Positions 5,168 through 6,363 of a DNA stretch of 6,363 nucleotides are shown here, one piece after another (positions within the stretch are counted from its first letter, which is position 1; each line of letters starts with the position of its first letter). The DNA is from Rhodospirillaceae bacterium. Lineage in GTDB: Bacteria > Pseudomonadota > Alphaproteobacteria > Rhodospirillales > Magnetospirillaceae. The DNA lies in NCBI GenBank assembly GCA_030151865.1, contig JASLCK010000357.1, positions 1 to 6,363 on the forward strand, written 5' to 3'. Under the pieces are notes generated by a model. The model was not told where the DNA came from and made no database searches. It was given only the letters and a program-made list of their open reading frames with translations. The position numbers and the translations under genes were made by a program.

Positions 5168-6052
5168 ATGACGCCACGCTCCGCGACATTGCTTGGCATC
5201 GCCCCGACCTTCCTGGTTCTGGGGGCCCTGATGGTGGTGCCGATGCTGATCATGGCCGCCTATTCCCTGATGGAGGCCAACAGCTTTGGTGGGGTTCTGC
5301 CCCATTTCTCGATCGAGGCTTACATCCATCTGCTGTTCGAACGCGACCTGGACGACAGCCTGGTTTTCGATGGCGCTTACATCGCTATTTTGCTGCGGTC
5401 CCTGCGGATTGCCGGTCTGGCGACCCTGGTGACCCTGCTGGTGGGCTTTCCCGTCGCCTATTACATCGCCACGCGACCGGCGGAAAAACGCACCTTGCTG
5501 ATTTTCATCATCACCGTGCCGTTCTGGACCAACCTGCTGATCCGCACCTATAGCTGGGTTCTGATCCTACGCGACACCGGGCTGATCAACAGCACCCTGC
5601 AAGGGCTGGGTCTGACCGATCACCCGATCCAACTGCTCTACACCGAAGGGGCGATCCTGTTCGGGCTGGTCTACACCTATGCCCCGTTCATGGTGCTGCC
5701 GCTTTATTCCTCGCTGGAAAAGCTGGACTTCCGGTTGGTGGAAGCCGCCCGCGATCTTTATTGCGGACGCTGGGGGGCCTTGCGCCATGTGGTTCTGCCG
5801 CTGGTGGCGCCGGGTGTGGTGGCCGGGGCGATCCTGGTTTTCGTGCCCTGCCTGGGCGCTTTCGTCGCCCCCGATCTGTTGGGCGGCGGCAAGGAACTGA
5901 TGATCAGCACGCTGATCCAGTTGCAGTTCTCGTCTTCACGCAACTGGCCGTTCGGGGCGGCGCTGTCCTTGGTGCTGCTAGCCCTGGTGATGCTGACCCT
6001 GACCGTTTCGGCGGTCCGCCAAGCCCGCAACGCCTCGCAGGGGGGACACTGA
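5168..6052 (+). CDS. potB: ABC transporter permease, PotB/PotH-like
   Basis: One of two inner-membrane subunits that form the translocation channel of the polyamine-type importer. The 294 residues hold about six hydrophobic segments (roughly 8-32, 78-101, 109-131, 162-180, 213-237, 262-283). Between the fourth and fifth is the cytoplasmic EAA loop that docks the ATPase (EAARDL from E192, ending LPLVAPG at 216). NLLIRTYSWVLILRDTGLIN (122-141) is typical of PotB/PotH proteins. In the EAA loop the usual GAS after EAARDL is YCG (198-200). The ATG at 5168 is chosen because GAGG (5158-5161), overlapping the ATPase stop, sits six bases upstream. The earlier in-frame TTG at 5156 lies inside the ATPase gene. 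The next gene starts one base after its stop. Substrate specificity cannot be read from the permease. Confidence 0.92.
   Translation: MTPRSATLLGIAPTFLVLGALMVVPMLIMAAYSLMEANSFGGVLPHFSIEAYIHLLFERDLDDSLVFDGAYIAILLRSLRIAGLATLVTLLVGFPVAYYIATRPAEKRTLLIFIITVPFWTNLLIRTYSWVLILRDTGLINSTLQGLGLTDHPIQLLYTEGAILFGLVYTYAPFMVLPLYSSLEKLDFRLVEAARDLYCGRWGALRHVVLPLVAPGVVAGAILVFVPCLGAFVAPDLLGGGKELMISTLIQLQFSSSRNWPFGAALSLVLLALVMLTLTVSAVRQARNASQGGH
6040..6046 (+). promoter_or_regulatory. Shine-Dalgarno site of the second permease
   Basis: GGGGGGA ends seven bases before the ATG at 6054 and lies within the last codons of the first permease gene, consistent with tight translational linkage. Confidence 0.7.
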
Positions 6053-6053
6053 C

Positions 6054-6363
6054 ATGCAGACCCGTCACATCACCGACCTGCCCGGCTTTCGCAGTTTTTC
6101 CTGGCTGTTCTTCGCCTATCTTTATGCGCCGCTGGTGCTGTTGGTGGTCTTCTCGTTCAATTCGACCCGTTCGGGTACGGTCTGGACCGGTTTTTCGCTG
6201 AACTGGTACACCAAGATCGCTGCCGATCACGATATCCAGCACGCCGCCCTGAACAGCCTGATCATCGCCGTCTGCGCCACCGCGATTGCCACCGTGATCG
6301 CCACCGCCGCCGCCCTGGCGATGAAGCGCGGCACCGCGTTTCGGGGCAGAAACGCCGTCAACG
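6054..6363 (+). CDS. potC: ABC transporter permease, PotC/PotI-like, N-terminal part (runs off right edge)
   Basis: The second channel subunit of the importer, partner of the permease just upstream. Only 103 residues are present; family members are about 260-280. The first membrane segment (about 17-37) contains FAYLYAPLVLLVVFSFN, a hallmark of PotC/PotI N-termini. A periplasmic stretch, TVWTGFSLNWYTKI (42-55), follows. The second hydrophobic segment begins at ALNSLIIAV (65-73) and runs to about 90, in the usual position where the ABC permease core starts. The EAA loop would lie beyond the window. The start is fixed by GGGGGGA seven bases upstream, and the gene begins one base after the previous stop, so it is co-transcribed. 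A gene for the periplasmic binding protein is not seen and would be expected nearby. Confidence 0.92.
   Translation, partial: MQTRHITDLPGFRSFSWLFFAYLYAPLVLLVVFSFNSTRSGTVWTGFSLNWYTKIAADHDIQHAALNSLIIAVCATAIATVIATAAALAMKRGTAFRGRNAVN

Noticed and set aside
1..6363. CRISPR arrays, tRNA or rRNA genes, insertion sequences, phage or defence genes
   Set aside because: No regularly spaced repeats, transposase-like frames, terminal inverted repeats or structural RNA patterns were seen; the only tandem repeat is the 14-bp duplication.

Overview
The window is GC-rich (coding parts roughly 60% GC by eye) and tightly packed, with clear Shine-Dalgarno sites. Codon use and protein families suggest an alphaproteobacterium, plausibly of the Rhodospirillales. 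That placement is inference from general character only, because no rRNA or other marker gene is present.

Left part, minus strand (about 1-2791): a probable three-gene unit reading right to left. It starts with an unrecognised 176-residue protein that looks like a degenerate GGDEF/nucleotidyl-cyclase fold. Trehalose-6-phosphate synthase (otsA, 590 residues with an unusual N-terminal extension) follows. Trehalose-6-phosphate phosphatase (otsB) comes last and runs off the left edge. OtsA makes trehalose-6-phosphate from a nucleotide-activated glucose and glucose-6-phosphate, and OtsB removes the phosphate to give trehalose, a compatible solute and stress protectant. The otsA stop and otsB start overlap (ATGA), so the two are probably translationally coupled.

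Middle (about 2792-4085): a 354-base intergenic stretch with several inverted repeats but no convincing gene. Next is a LuxR/FixJ-type HTH regulator on the minus strand whose N-terminal sensor half is relatively AT-rich. A 139-base divergent promoter region with matched ATACCCCC/GGGGGTAT half-sites separates it from the plus-strand operon.

Right part, plus strand (4086-6363): the start of a polyamine-type (PotABC-like) ABC importer operon, consisting of the ATPase, a first permease and a second permease cut by the right edge. Gene spacing is 8 nt and 1 nt, so they are surely co-transcribed. No periplasmic binding protein is in the window; it may lie downstream. The divergent LuxR-type regulator probably controls this operon.

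The strongest oddity is in the ATPase. Its otherwise perfect Walker A motif reads GKNT instead of GKTT/GKST, replacing the Mg2+-coordinating hydroxyl residue with Asn. I found no phage, CRISPR, transposon or RNA gene, and nothing that amounts to a clearly new multi-gene system.
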